From NCBI RefSeq assembly GCF_048128805.1, contig NC_136004.1:21904784-21968783 (forward strand): a stretch of DNA of 64,000 nt, read 5' to 3'. Made by a program: the position numbers and the translations under genes. Below are positions 1-55,582 of this stretch, piece after piece. The stretch comes from Centroberyx gerrardi (taxonomy: Eukaryota; Chordata; Actinopteri; Beryciformes; Berycidae). Below the pieces are notes generated by a model, which searched no databases, had not been told where the DNA came from, and saw only the letters and a list, made by a program, of their open reading frames with translations. Numbering within the stretch: position 1 is the first letter of the stretch; each line of letters begins with the position of its first letter.

Positions 1-1156
1 AGGAACCTAGACTGCATTCTCACATACTGCAAATGTGTTTTTTCCTAGACAGTTGGACTCCACAAGTACTGAATCGATTATTATTGGCAGATTTGGACAT
101 TTTGTCTCCGTAATGGAAGATGAAACTACATTTATTTGGCTTTACGACATTCACCTTCCTCCATAACCTACAGTACGTCTTATGCAGCACGCTAAGAACT
201 GAGAGGCGCTTTGCTTTTGGTTTGACTTCAAAATACAATATCTGTAGGTAACATATAGAGCATAATAGATCTGCGTTTCTGCAAGAAAACGTCAAGGCTT
301 CAGTGTGATGTGAAGGCGTGATGCAGTGTGTGTGTGTGTGAAAGAGAGAGTAAGAAAGAAACAGACAGAGGAAGAGAGACACAGAGAGATAGAGAGAGAG
401 AGGAAGACAGATGCTCTAGATAGTAGTTTTGATGGCGATGGTGAGGAAGAGGGCTTTTGGCATGAAAGGGGCCGGTGTGTGATCATGATGTCATTAGGAG
501 TATACAGTGAGACAGACCGGAGGAGGCTGCTGTACTGTGGAACACCCAAGGGACGTCATTACCAACTGGAACTGAGCAGGGACCTGAGCACAGGTCAGAC
601 ACACAGGAAACACTCGCACGCGCACACACACACACACACACATACAGTATGAGCAAGTGTACGCTTACTCACATGAGTAATGCACATGCATGAGTGTGTT
701 TGTATCCTCAGACATGCACACACACACATAGTATTTCTTACAGGCAGGGATCCATCACATAACAAATGGACAGTTCTGTCTGGCCTCTGACAGCAGACTA
801 GTGCTTTTGTTGCTAAACCTGACGAATTCCTCAATATCTAAGTGGACACCTCTATGGACAAATGTGCCTCATTAATGAGCGCACACAGATGGACAGCATA
901 CACACACACTCACACAGACACACACACAACCACAGACACACACACACACACGGACGGCTGGAGAGCTCGTGCTGTGCTAAGTTGCAGTGTGTATACCGGT
1001 GTAGCAGTCTGTGCTTCATTACTGTTCACACACAGACAGTTGCAGTGTTTTTGTGTCAATGTTTAATGAGGGGCTGGGAGTCTGGGGACCTTACTGCTGT
1101 CAGGAGCTCCTGTAGTCTGGAGCTACCACCTGTTCCCATTCACTCCCTAAAGGCCT

Positions 1157-1194
<38 letters not shown>

Positions 1195-1835
1195 ACAGGC
1201 AGGAGAGCACACACAGGCTCACACACACATACATACAGACACACACACAGAGGCATGTGAACAAGAAGGAACACAGACAAAAATGCGAGTGTACACAAAC
1301 CTGGGCAAACACACACATATGAGCACACATATATATACGCAAACACACATACAGGCGCACCTGACAAACTATGTGCGCTGATTTAGTCATCCTGTGGCAA
1401 CGCTGTCAGTGTTGGAAGCATGTAAACAGGTTATTGTGGTTGGCTGAGCTTGGCTGCCTGACAGAAGCTACAAAGACCATGGGAATATCAATTGATACAT
1501 TTCATATTCCCTGTCGGCTCGCCTAGATGACAGCGTGAAAGCTGCTGCCAGTGAGAGTGATCCCTCTCCGTCTTCCTTCTGACACTGTTGTTTGATGGAG
1601 ATCTGAACCGTCCCGACTGATAGGCACTCACTGATCTGTTCCTATGCCGACCGGCGCATCTCGTCCACCGGCTCGCACACCGCATCCCATAATGATCCTC
1701 GACAGACTTGTGTGAGGTTAAAGTGCGGCTGTGGAAAAACGTTTTTTCCCGTTCTTTGTGTCCGGGTGTGTGTGGGTGTGAACGTGTTAAAGCAGCGTTG
1801 GAGAGGGTTTAAATATACATTTCAAAAAACTAACT
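1..1835. other. Intergenic DNA 3' of zswim6, microsatellite-rich
   Basis: No gene is recognised. The stretch contains (GT)/(GA) tracts at 326-410, (CA)n at 620-645, 895-950 and 1,158-1,260, and otherwise unique sequence. Apparent reading frames rich in His-Thr or Cys-Val are translations of the CA repeats. Confidence 0.6.
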
Positions 1836-1841
1836 TTTATT
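1836..1841 (-). terminator. Candidate zswim6 poly(A) signal AATAAA
   Basis: AATAAA reads on the minus strand within AT-rich DNA about 2.9 kb past the stop codon. It is a candidate only; ATTAAA variants also occur between here and the stop. Confidence 0.3.
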
Positions 1842-3974
1842 AAAACAAAAACGAAAAAAAAAAAAAAAAAAAAATCAATCATTGACTCATTAACAAGATT
1901 ATAAAACAGTGATTTAGTTACATAAATAAATTGATATCGGTGTATCAAATCTTAATTTCATAAGCATGTATACATGGGTCATTGTAATAAATAAAATGGG
2001 AGAGCAGAAGATTCCTACACAAACAAAAAACTAAAATAAAACAGCTAGAAAGACTCAGAGGAAATCGTTTCTGAAGAGAACGAGAGACACTGGACAACGT
2101 ATTTTCACCAAACACACGTGAGGAATTGCTTTGTTAAAGCATGAGTTACACAGCCATTCACTTACTAATTAAGGACACTAAAGCTGGGACCAAGGTGGGT
2201 TGTCTCTCACCTCTTGGAACGCGTTTGGTTGTTAGATAGATCTCCTGTTTGGTTACTTTAAAGCGTTAAGACAAGGCAAGAGAAAAGGCTGCTTTTATCT
2301 TTAATGAACACAAGATAGAAAAAAATGCACAGAAAAAAAAAATGCATGTAAAAAGAAGGTAAAAAGGCAAGTCATGATAGAACAGCTGAACATTGCAGAA
2401 GAGACACTGGTCATTCTGTGGCGTTATAAGAATAATGTCCTAGCTAGGTTGAACCTGTGCATAATTATCCATGTGAAAGTGTTGTTGATCAACACACAGG
2501 GTTGTATGACTATTAAGCTTCTCTGACAAGGAGTTATAAGGGTCATTTTACTGCAAAACGAAGCCAAGAAACGTCAACAAACCCATGTGAGGCCGGATGC
2601 ACACTACATGATTTCTGACTGGATGTATCCCCAGTTAGCCCCTTCCCCAAAGCACATCATAGTTTTGAGGCTTTTTTCATTAGGCTGGGAGCATAATTAA
2701 GTTGCTCATCAATCTTGAATTGTGTTTTCAAACTTATTGACAGATGGGCTGCAGTAGTCTTCCTTCCTCCCCTCCTATGCTTTAGTCAGTGGGAATGAAG
2801 TAAGACATTGTTTTTCTGTACCGACATCGCCAACTTGACTCAACCTGTACTTATGACCGGATCCAGCGTCTCTTGTGTCAACACATGCCTTGTGAGCCCA
2901 AAAACCCGTCAACAAGGTCATTCTTGTCCTTCTGATATGTTCCGTTTTTAACAAAAGAAAAGGACAAATAGACGACAAAAAGAGAGAAAGAGAAGGAGAG
3001 AGAGAGAGAGAGAGAGAGCAAACTACAGCGGCTTCAAGTATTTCACATTACATAGAATACTCTGTATAAATTAGTTAACATATACTTTCAGATCCTCCAT
3101 ATTCAGACATATACTATGGCATATATACAGAGTACAATAAATGCTCGCTCATGTTGTGTCACGTTTTGTCTTTTCCTGTAGTCAGTCGTTCGCTCGTTCA
3201 TTTGTTCCACCTTTTTCCTGTGTAGAGAAATCCCTGAGAACATTCTGGTGACAATTACTGAAGGTTCCACACAATGAACTATAACAGTAGAAGTCTAATT
3301 TCTATGATTCACATGCACAGAGGGAAATGACACTGGCCTATTCTGAAAATACCATGATTGGTACAATGGTAACTATAGAAGAGATGGTGGAAAGTGACAT
3401 ACTGACACATCTTCTCAGTGTGTGTTGAAGCCAATTTCTGTTGTAAGTACCATTGCTGTCTTGTGAGGGCAGTGATGTACAGCAGAGCCGAATGCAGAAG
3501 CAGTCAGCAGGACTCTGACTTATCTCCATATCTCCTCATATGCTTGGTCTCACTAGTGGATCTCTGCTTAATTAACACTGTCAGCTATCACAGATGATAA
3601 ATATTCTGATAGCATTAACAAATTGGGAGCAGGTACAATACCATATCGTGAGGTAGCCTTCTCCCCCCAGGTAGAGTTTATCTATATCAACTATACAACA
3701 ACAGTTTTTTTCACTTATTTAGTCAGATTTGGGCTGCACCTGGCTGAAAATCTAAAAGCCGTAACACATTACATAAATGTCCCAATAATACTCATTATCT
3801 TTGTCTAATGTGCCATTACTGTAGAGCTTGCATACTGTCCTCAGTCTAAGACAGGTACTCATTATGGAGGTGGGTGAAATTACAACAATAACAACAACAA
3901 GAGTTAGCTAAGAGCATTGTTGTGTGTAATGAAGCTAATGCCTGGGACCCGGAGAAAACTAATGGCTGCTCAAG

Positions 3975-3997
3975 TGCTGCTGCTGCTGCTGCTGCTG
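3975..3997. repeat. (CTG)n trinucleotide run, about 7-8 copies
   Basis: This pure CTG/CAG run lies in the presumed 3' UTR of zswim6, where the transcript would read CAG. It is short, with no sign of expansion. Confidence 0.85.
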
Positions 3998-4049
3998 TGT
4001 CTGGAGAAATGCTGACGGAGGCTTTCTGTCGGTGCTAACCCAAGCTGTG

Positions 4050-4080
4050 CCGAGCCGAGCCGAGCCGAGCCGAGCCGAGC
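4050..4080. repeat. (CCGAG)6 pentanucleotide tandem repeat
   Basis: Six near-perfect pentamers lie in the presumed zswim6 3' UTR, close to the CTG run. The array is likely to be length-variable. Confidence 0.85.
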
Positions 4081-4720
4081 TAAGCTGTGCAGTGCTGCCC
4101 GGTGCCCAGCGGTGAGGGCACCGGACAGAGGGAGGTGCTCTGTGTGGTTTAAAGCCTTAGTTTCTCTTTGAGGATGCCGAGACGTCATTTTGTTTCTTTT
4201 TTGTTTTTACATGAGCGCTATCGTAGAAGGGCTTCAGCCACTTGACAACATATAACTCAGTATAAACTGAAAAAGGGAAAAAAAAAAAATAAATAAAAAG
4301 ATGCTTAAAACCATAAAAATAAAGAATCCAAAATTAAAAAAAGCCATTTCACTTCTCTTTTTCCTCTCGCACACATGTAGAGAAATACACACAACATTCA
4401 CAACGTGACAAATTTCCTCTCTTCTGAAAAATAAAAACACTTCTGTACACATAGTAGTAATAATAATAATAATTATTATTAATAATAATAATAGGAATAA
4501 TGTTTATAACAATAACAACAGCAAGAACAATAATACCGCGTGTGGCTCTGTTGATTTTTTTGTCATCTTTTCCTTTCTCTTTTTGCTTCATCCTACAAGT
4601 CACATCCCTCTTTTTACTTGTCTATTTTATAAGTCCAAAGAAGTTCAAAAGGCAGACTCAAGTTAATAGAAAAGTACTAGAGCGGGAGGGAGCTTTTGGC
4701 AAAACCCCCACACCTCAGCC

Positions 4721-50470
<45,750 letters not shown>

Positions 50471-51118
50471 TTTCTTTTGGAGTCTGTGCTACCACCGCGG
50501 GCTCTGCCTTTCTCAATAACATCGCGAGGGTTGTTTTCAAGGCCTAAAGTCCAAAGGCCTCTCAGCTGTCAGAGAGAGAAAGGGCGTGGGAGGAGGAACA
50601 TGAAGATATAGGGCCATGGACATGCCTGTCTTCCGTAGTCATTTATCAGTCATTGTGGTCAGCTGTTAGGTAGCTATATGGCTGGCTCACTAGCTGCAGC
50701 CTATAGGCAATTCATAACACACACTTTAAAAGACATGCTCTCATTCTCTCCCCCACACGGAGGATTTATCTTTATTTTAAGAGGCCTCTTTCATGCCTTG
50801 TATTCATCTATCACTCAAGTAATTTAGTCTATCACCCTTGCTGCAGAAAAGGCAAAATCAAAGGACGTCAGAAATTCTTTGAGGTCTGGCCAGACTAGTG
50901 GTTTGACTTGCAACCATCATGACACACACCACTGGTGGAGCTGGTTAACAATAAATACTGGTGCAGCCGTTTTTATGGACCCCCTCCCTGTCTGTTGATA
51001 ATGTTAGTTCCATAGCTGTGTCATGAAAGGGGGCCCCGCTATTTACTTCTGGAGGAGTAAAATAGTCATCAGGGGCCAGGGTGCGGCTGCATTGCCCACC
51101 CCCTGGATCTCCGCCTGT

Positions 51119-51119
<1 letters not shown>

Positions 51120-51178
<59 letters not shown>
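51120..51178. repeat. (CA)n, about 29 copies
   Basis: The longest pure CA run of the window, between zswim6 and smim15. Confidence 0.95.
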
Positions 51179-51180
<2 letters not shown>

Positions 51181-51829
51181 GGGTAGAGACATACAGCAGA
51201 AGCTAATAATTATAACCATATAACAAGAAAGGCTCCAGATTGGAGGAGTTTTTCTAAATTGTCAATTAAAACTGGCCAAAACTATGTTGGTAGACCAGAG
51301 TGTGTGTTTGCTTGTCTGTCTGTCCTCTGCATGTGTTCCCAGCTGCCCCTCTCCTTCCTCTGTGAGTAAAAGGCTGGCCTTTGAACTACTCTGAAAGTGA
51401 TCCATGCCGTATGGACGGAGCAGATGTGGCCTAACCTGATTTGGTTTCAATACTTCCCCACAGGAAGTTCACAGAGCCAGCAGGTCCTCCTTTGTTATGT
51501 TAGTCATGTTTCTCAGAAGACCAGTACAGTTTTTAGCTTTTTTTTAAAGAGTGAAGTTATTGCATTATCCTTCACTTTGTTCTTCCGGCAGAGCAATCCG
51601 ACACATGATCAGAAGTCTCTGCCTCAGCTAGAAGGTGTCAGCTTTCTCTTTGTCTATTCACAAAGAAGACTAGTAACGCTAATGTTTTAAAAAGAAGGTC
51701 CTGCGTTACTCATAAAATATTTATCTTTTAATCATTATCCAATGGTTTATTGAGCATGCACACTTTTTTTCAGCATCACATCATATTCATATATAGTTAC
51801 ATAGTCACTACTGGAAGATGCCCAGTACA

Positions 51830-51990
51830 GTTACAAGGGTTATGTGCTTGGCCCTATAGGGCATCCTGACGGTAATTGCTGATGGAGAGGAGAGCACTAT
51901 TCATTCTTCGCCCAGAATTTTCCAGTCCACCTGGTGATCTGAACCAGCAACCTTCTGGTCACTGGCCTGTTTCTCCAACATTTACAGTAC
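51830..51990 (-). mobile_element. Probable tRNA-derived SINE, minus strand
   Basis: On the minus strand aaggttgctggttcagatca contains a B-box-like ggttcagatc. The surrounding ctggccactgaccagaagg-like text (here gccagtgaccagaagg) is typical of fish SINE heads. It lies between zswim6 and smim15. Confidence 0.4.
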
Positions 51991-52160
51991 TACCTCCCCT
52001 CAGAAATTAAGATATATTTACCTTCAAGGACATCAGTTCATGGAAACCTATATCTAATTTAATTTTATTGAAACATAGGTTTTAAATTCTGCATCCAAGC
52101 CAGACAAAATTTATCAATCTTATAGGCTTTGATATACAATTTGGAGTAAGGCTCCCCACT

Positions 52161-52165
52161 TATTA

Positions 52166-52200
<35 letters not shown>

Positions 52201-52202
52201 GT

Positions 52203-52237
<35 letters not shown>

Positions 52238-52238
52238 T
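52161..52238. repeat. Adjacent (TTA)n and (TAG)n trinucleotide arrays
   Basis: About 40 bp of ATT/TTA is followed, after a single interruption, by about 36 bp of TAG. The second array probably arose from the first by a point change that spread. Confidence 0.9.
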
Positions 52239-52750
52239 TCAGCATTCATTACACAGCACCTTTGTATTTATTACTGCATTTATTTATTACTGCTGCCCCC
52301 CACCTCTTCCCCACATCTATTTATTATGTTGTTGTTTTTTTTACTGCATTTAATTGTATGTTCTTAAGACTGCTATTCCTTTGCACTTAATGTTATTTTA
52401 TTTCTTTTAACCGAGATGCCAAAGGCAAATTTCCACAAACAATAAACAAAACAATAAAGGCTACACCAATGAATGTAAAAATTACAAATAGGCTACAAGC
52501 AAAACACATAAGAATTACTTTATAAATCACATGAAGTCAAACTCTGTATGACCAATGAAAAGCATGCATGAGCTAAACCTAAAAGTATAGGTCAGTCCTT
52601 ACCGAGACTACCTGAAAACCCTTCACAGTCATTTTAAACTTACCAAGAGAGACCAGCTCTTTCGCTTAAAAATAATTTCCAATGCGTTCGGTGCTACAGA
52701 AGCCTAGATTTTTTATTTATAATTCTCAGTCTGGTTTTCCTGGCTAAAGG

Positions 52751-52790
52751 ACTACAATTCCCATCTCTTGAGGCGGACGTCATAACCAAT
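52751..52790 (+). promoter_or_regulatory. smim15 core promoter elements
   Basis: Three motifs lie close together just upstream of the 5' exon. actacaattccc (52,751-52,762) matches the ZNF143/Staf core. gacgtcat (52,776-52,783) is a CRE-like ATF/CREB site. ccaat (52,786-52,790) is an NF-Y box. This spacing is typical of TATA-less housekeeping promoters and fits a broadly expressed small gene. Confidence 0.7.
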
Positions 52791-52799
52791 CGCGAGTGA

Positions 52800-52880
52800 A
52801 CAGAATGCGACCAGTTCCTGGAACCAGGCAGAGAGGGGAGCTGGGACGCAGCCTTGACATAAACAAAATTGCTCCATTTG
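52800..52880 (+). other. smim15: smim15 5' non-coding exon 1
   Basis: The start is approximate. The end is placed at the donor gctccatttg|gtgagtat. The sequence before it has no ATG-initiated long frame. The first intron (52,881-53,529) ends at ccctgcccag, just before the coding exon. Confidence 0.55.
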
Positions 52881-53529
52881 GTGAGTATATTTACTATTTA
52901 GCGTATTTATACCACCACTAACTAATATCAAAATCTACACCTGTAATTATGTTACGTTTACAGATACTCTCGTTTCGCTGTTTAGACTATAGTGGGTTTA
53001 CTTCTGAGTTGGGCCGTTGTGGATAGGCGGTTTAGCTAGCAATGCAAATCTTTCATCCTCATCTCAGAATGCAAATCTCATCCTAATGACGGGCAGAGGG
53101 GGATGTTAGCTTAGCTTGTTTGCTAGGAAGCTATCGCCAGAGCAGAGGGCGTGTAAATCAGACGGTATTAAGCCACAAGTAAGGTTTCCGTCCCTGAATA
53201 TAGTTACGTTTCGTGGCTAATGTTACTAGCTAGTTAGCGTTACCAACAGTTTTATGACCGAGTGTTTGGCTGGTTGGAGCGCTTAGTTACGTTAACCTGC
53301 TAACGTCAGATGTCACGAAGCCATCTTGATGACTTGATTTGCCGTGGTAGAGATACCAGTGGACACAGATTGTGATAATTGTGATGACATGAAATCCTAT
53401 TGCAACATGTAGCCTAATGTTAGCTTGATATCTAGAGGTAACGCTAGTACATCTGCCGCTGAACTACTGTAATCCATTTCATGTGTGTGTTTGGCTAATC
53501 ACCATTCTCTTCCTGGTCGCCCTGCCCAG
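52881..53529 (+). other. smim15 intron 1
   Basis: Begins gtgagtat and ends ccctgcccag. It contains two copies of the POU octamer atgcaaat, at 53,042-53,049 and 53,069-53,076, within a short imperfect duplication. No other feature is seen. Confidence 0.7.
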
Positions 53530-53559
53530 GTCTGATAGTTGTCGTCATTGGTGACCAGG

Positions 53560-53784
53560 ATGATTGACGTGCGGGCGTGGGCAGAGTATGTGGTGGAGTG
53601 GGCTGCCAAAGACCCCTACGGTTTCCTGACGACTGTCATACTGGCTCTCACACCTCTCTTCATTGCCAGCGCGCTGTTGTCGTGGAAACTGGCCAAGATG
53701 ATTGAGGCGCGTGACCGCGAACAGAAGAAAAAGCAGAAACGTCAGGAAAATATAGCCAAAGCCAAGAGGGCCAAGAGAGACTGA
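53560..53784 (+). CDS. smim15: Small integral membrane protein 15
   Basis: A 74-aa protein, the usual length of SMIM15. It starts [20 protein letters not shown] and has one hydrophobic segment at about residues 22-42 ([20 protein letters not shown]). A Lys/Arg/Glu-rich helical tail follows ([20 protein letters not shown]). The sequence is close to identical with the human protein. Function in the cell is not well defined; it is a single-pass membrane protein with a basic cytosol-like tail. The whole coding region is in one exon (acceptor at 53,528-53,529). The ATG was chosen over an upstream in-frame TTG because it matches the family start and has A at -3. It lies between zswim6 and ndufaf2 as in human. 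Confidence 0.97.
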   Translation: MIDVRAWAEYVVEWAAKDPYGFLTTVILALTPLFIASALLSWKLAKMIEARDREQKKKQKRQENIAKAKRAKRD

Positions 53785-54240
53785 GCCACAGAGGGTGGGA
53801 TGAAGGGATGAGGGCAAGGAATAGGAGGGACAGCAACCGAGGCTCTCCTCACTCCAAAGGTGCGCCGCCCTCCCTTGTCCGAGTCCTACCATCAGCACAG
53901 GCCTGCTATCCCTCTGTCTGGGGGAGGAGGAGGAGGAGGGGGGACACTGGCCCTATAGGCCTAACAGTGCTGAGACGGACAGTACTGCTGGGAGGAGGCT
54001 CATCCCAATGGGACTCTTGTCAGCAAGAGCACAGTGGTCATCTGTATAATCTGTTTCTATGCAGAGATCCACCGGTATATTGTTGTGCAGCTGTTGCAAC
54101 ACCTTGCATTCCATTTTTAGCACCCGCTGTTTTGCTGATTTGATAATGTAATGAGTATACTGGAATTTTTCTTCCAAGTCACTAGCAAAATGTCCAAATG
54201 ATTTACTTTCTAATCAATAAAGGTCTCCATGGTTGATAAG
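53785..54240 (+). other. smim15: smim15 3' untranslated region
   Basis: It follows the TGA at 53,782-53,784 and reaches the AATAAA at 54,216-54,221. It is GC-rich at first, with a GGA-rich run near 53,927-53,943, then AT-rich. Poly(A) addition is expected near 54,235-54,240. Confidence 0.7.
54216..54221 (+). terminator. smim15 poly(A) signal AATAAA
   Basis: A canonical hexamer about 430 bp past the stop, followed by ggtctccatggttgat. It is the first good signal downstream of the gene. Confidence 0.7.
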
Positions 54241-55206
54241 AAAATATAATTGCCTCTTTGTGGATTTAATGTCAGACTGATGAAAAAGCAATCACTACAA
54301 GTGCCTTTATTTAATATGAAATAAATCTGAATACCTCCTGAGAAAGAGTAAGCAGATAAAGAAAATGAAAGGATAATTCTAAATATATACAAGTGGTTTC
54401 TGCCAACTGCTAATCCATTTCCCTTTTCTTAGAAAACCTGACTTGTTACTGATTTCAGTGTACTGTCATCTCCTGAGTGCATAGCATGGTTGGCGTAGTG
54501 AGTTGGGAGGTCGTCTTTCAACCAGAGGATCCAGGCTGGCGAGCGACTGCTCTGCTGAAGTCTCCTTGAACAAGACACTAAATACCTTTCCGCTCCAAGG
54601 GTGCTGTGCTGGAGCTAAACCTCCCTGTGGAGGAGGCCAAGCGAAATAGAACTTCCCAATGGGCATCAACACAGTATCGCATTATTCATTATTTGAGATA
54701 TGATTCACAACCACTGGACACCACCTCCATATGATGAATGGAAACATTATTTACACAGAAAATATTGTAACTACAGCTGCATTGCACCACTTTGCTCCGC
54801 CTTGAACCGACCTCAGAGTTTTAATTTGCAGTCCACAAAAAAACTTATATACATATAAACAATTCCCACAGCATTAAATACAAGCTTTGCCACATGATTC
54901 CATAACAAGTAATACCTCTCATCTTTACACTGTGAAAAATGATTGTATATTTAATAAAAAGAACTGGACATCTTTTCTTTGGTTGTAGTTTAATACCTCA
55001 GTCTGTCCTACTTCAGCTTGAATTTGAAACATATTTTATGTTTAGCTCTGTAAAACAATTAAGTATCTGGTAAAGAGTTAGATTGATTTCAACTAAGGTA
55101 ATCACAGTTTGGGAAGTGATCTAGTGCAATATCCCTCTCACGCTTGATACAGTACCTTTCTTGGTTTGGTGTACTCAGTCACTATAGAAGGTACACCAAT
55201 TTCAGC
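54241..55206. other. Intergenic DNA between convergent smim15 and ndufaf2
   Basis: About 1 kb of AT-rich DNA holding a probable SINE (54,460-54,680). A minus-strand AATAAA is at 54,306-54,311, which could serve a long ndufaf2 UTR. Otherwise nothing is recognised. Confidence 0.6.
54460..54680 (+). mobile_element. Probable tRNA-derived SINE between smim15 and ndufaf2
   Basis: tggcgtagtgagttgggagg resembles an A-box region, and aaccagaggatccaggctgg follows where a B box would be. Then ctccttgaacaagacactaa is the diverged 'ccttgagcaagacacttaa' module seen in fish SINEs. No target duplication was found. Confidence 0.45.
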
Positions 55207-55212
55207 TTTATT
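55207..55212 (-). terminator. Candidate ndufaf2 poly(A) signal AATAAA
   Basis: AATAAA on the minus strand about 130 bp past the stop codon. Other minus-strand hexamers are at 55,339-55,344 (overlapping the stop) and 54,306-54,311. Confidence 0.5.
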
Positions 55213-55339
55213 AGATCAAACCTTCCCTTACAGCTACCTTTAAATTGTCGCCACTTATGGAGTCTATTCAGCTTCCAGATGACTGATGGAAGTATTATCT
55301 TGTATATGTGTGAATATATATATATATAAATATCTCAGT

Positions 55340-55582
55340 TTATTTCTTGGGGTTGGGCATCCAGGAGCCAGGCTGGAATGTGTTTGCAGTGCTGGTGGGC
55401 TCCTCACTGATTTGCTCCTGGCCGAAGCCGGTGGAAGCTGCGTGGCCCTTGGCCACGGTCTGCGAGGGCGCAGCCACTAGACCCTCCTCGTACTCCTTAG
55501 CCTGTAGGACCAGATCTCTCTCCTCCACCTCCCTGGCCTTCAGCTTGATCTGCTCCCTGTAGAGCTTGTTCTTCACCAGCTC
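55340..55582 (-). CDS. ndufaf2: ndufaf2 exon 4 (C-terminal exon and stop)
   Basis: Encodes ELVKNKLYREQIKLKAREVE through TANTFQPGSWMPNPKK and a TAA stop. The acceptor is TTACATAG. The Glu-rich helical stretch and the variable linker fit the C-terminal half of NDUFAF2. An AATAAA overlaps the stop codon (55,339-55,344). Confidence 0.95.
   Translation of the reverse strand, partial: ELVKNKLYREQIKLKAREVEERDLVLQAKEYEEGLVAAPSQTVAKGHAASTGFGQEQISEEPTSTANTFQPGSWMPNPKK

Larger units (their letters stand above)
1836..4720 (-). other. zswim6: Probable zswim6 3' untranslated region
   Basis: This A/T-rich DNA follows the stop at 4,721 and shows no coding signal. It holds a (CTG)n run at 3,975-3,997 (CAG in the transcript), a (CCGAG)6 run at 4,050-4,080 and an AT-rich block at 4,450-4,500. 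The first clear AATAAA on the minus strand that I noticed is at 1,836-1,841, giving a UTR of about 2.9 kb. The true end could be nearer or further; no transcript evidence is available. Confidence 0.45.
50471..52740. other. Intergenic DNA between zswim6 and smim15
   Basis: The genes are head to head, about 2.7 kb apart. The stretch contains (CA)n at 51,120-51,178, a probable SINE on the minus strand (51,830-51,990) and TTA/TAG arrays (52,161-52,238). The rest is unique AT-rich DNA with no recognised gene. Confidence 0.7.
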
